Part shown: piece after piece, positions 63,752 through 64,000 of the stretch
How the letters are laid out: every line of letters begins with the position of its first letter
How positions within the stretch are numbered: the first letter of the stretch is position 1
Origin: Flavobacterium ardleyense
Lineage (GTDB): Bacteria; Bacteroidota; Bacteroidia; Flavobacteriales; Flavobacteriaceae
Length of the DNA stretch: 64,000 bases
Direction: 5' to 3'
Assembly: GCF_033547075.1 (NCBI RefSeq)
Contig: NZ_CP137891.1
Coordinates: 372,001 to 436,000, forward strand
Program-made: the position numbers and the translations under genes
Notes under the pieces: generated by a model
What the model was told of the DNA's origin: nothing
Seen by the model: only the letters and a program-made list of their open reading frames with translations
Databases searched by the model: none

Positions 63752-64000
63752 GAATTCCGAACCTTTACCTAGTTGACTTTCTATATAAATTTTCTCTCCG
63801 TGACCTTCTACAATATGTTTGACGATTGCCAAACCAAGCCCGCTACCTCCTACGTCGCGAGACCCACTTTTGTCTACTCTGTAGAATCGTTCAAATAATC
63901 GGCCGATATTTTCGGATGAGACACCCTCACCATTGTCGCTAATTCTAACAATCACCTTATCTTTTGTAAGTTCTTCGATACTAACTTCAGTTGAGCCATT
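63725..64000 (-). CDS. Sensor histidine kinase, C-terminal part (runs off the window)
   Basis: This is the ATPase end of a two-component kinase: [74 protein letters not shown], with the G1 (DNGEG), F (FERFYRVD) and G2 ([14 protein letters not shown]) boxes. The reading frame is open to base 64000, so the sensor, HAMP and dimerisation parts lie outside. The sequence is of the PhoR type, but the signal cannot be assigned. Confidence 0.9.
   Translation of the reverse strand, partial: NGSTEVSIEELTKDKVIVRISDNGEGVSSENIGRLFERFYRVDKSGSRDVGGSGLGLAIVKHIVEGHGEKIYIESQLGKGSEFSFTLKKAK

Overview
The window reads as a chromosomal segment of a member of the Bacteroidota, most likely family Flavobacteriaceae (Flavobacterium-like). 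The reasons are its low GC content, the recurrent promoter box TAnnTTTG instead of an E. coli-type -10, the near absence of Shine-Dalgarno sites, a mevalonate-type isoprenoid locus, a DnaE with a fused N-terminal exonuclease, a CarboxypepD_reg/TonB-dependent receptor, a type 2 ferredoxin-NADP reductase, and lipoprotein signals typical of the group. No phage, plasmid or CRISPR locus is present. Most genes are ordinary housekeeping genes separated by repeat-filled gaps.

Layout. 0-5.3 kb: an M3 peptidase, a small NTF2-like protein, about 1.2 kb of decayed palindromic repeats and a large-subunit pseudouridine synthase. 5.9-9.0 kb: a minus-strand mevalonate/isoprenoid cluster (mvaD, GHMP kinase, UbiA prenyltransferase). 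9.2-14.5 kb: TspO, a YhiN-type flavoprotein, a glycerophosphodiesterase, an AsmA-like protein, a CBS protein and an NAD(P)-binding protein. 14.6-16.5 kb: a candidate 20-residue peptide gene, a 5'-decayed IS200-like (Y1) transposase and REP-like palindromes. 16.6-23.6 kb: a complete TPP-riboswitch-controlled thiamine operon, thiS-thiC-thiE2-thiE-thiG-thiH-thiF-thiD. 24.4 kb: tRNA-Leu, then an M20 dipeptidase. 26.1-31.0 kb: a phosphate-scavenging locus (TonB receptor, acid phosphatase, frameshifted beta-propeller phytase). 31.2-38.5 kb: PH/SHOCT protein, YjbR protein, cyclase, hemW, ruvC, a flippase-like protein, a glycosyltransferase, a TonB_C-like lipoprotein and a DUF456 protein. 38.7-45.3 kb: two tRNA-Asp genes, a DUF58 protein, trxA and dnaE. 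45.3-49.5 kb: a 19-bp tandem repeat, an RRM protein, rpsP, rimM and trmN6. 49.7-52.5 kb: a two-gene glycosyltransferase unit with a frame-breaking run of nine Gs, and a ParE-like toxin-antitoxin pair. 52.9-64 kb: an acyl-CoA dehydrogenase, a ferredoxin/FNR pair, two paralogous outer-membrane proteins, an Nfu/Mrp Fe-S assembly pair, an alkyltransferase-like protein, a LysE exporter, trmB, a glycosyltransferase and the 3' end of a histidine kinase.

The least ordinary content is between the genes. Two dispersed repeat families (seven copies of family 1, five of family 2, each 90-190 bp) share one design: a conserved ATCT...AGGAT frame around a stem whose sequence differs from copy to copy while pairing is kept. 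A second system of short palindromes either has a constant CCGTAGG centre with changing arms or is headed by GTAG, and lies around the decayed Y1 transposase, as REP/RAYT systems do. Near-identical copies flank the thi operon as direct repeats and a 4-kb hemW-ruvC-glycosyltransferase block as inverted repeats. Other leads are a possible start-codon-sequestering stem behind the TPP riboswitch, a possibly phase-variable glycosyltransferase, a hairpin-rich transcript candidate between the tRNA-Asp genes and the 20-residue hydrophobic peptide gene. All calls come from reading the sequence; no database search was run.
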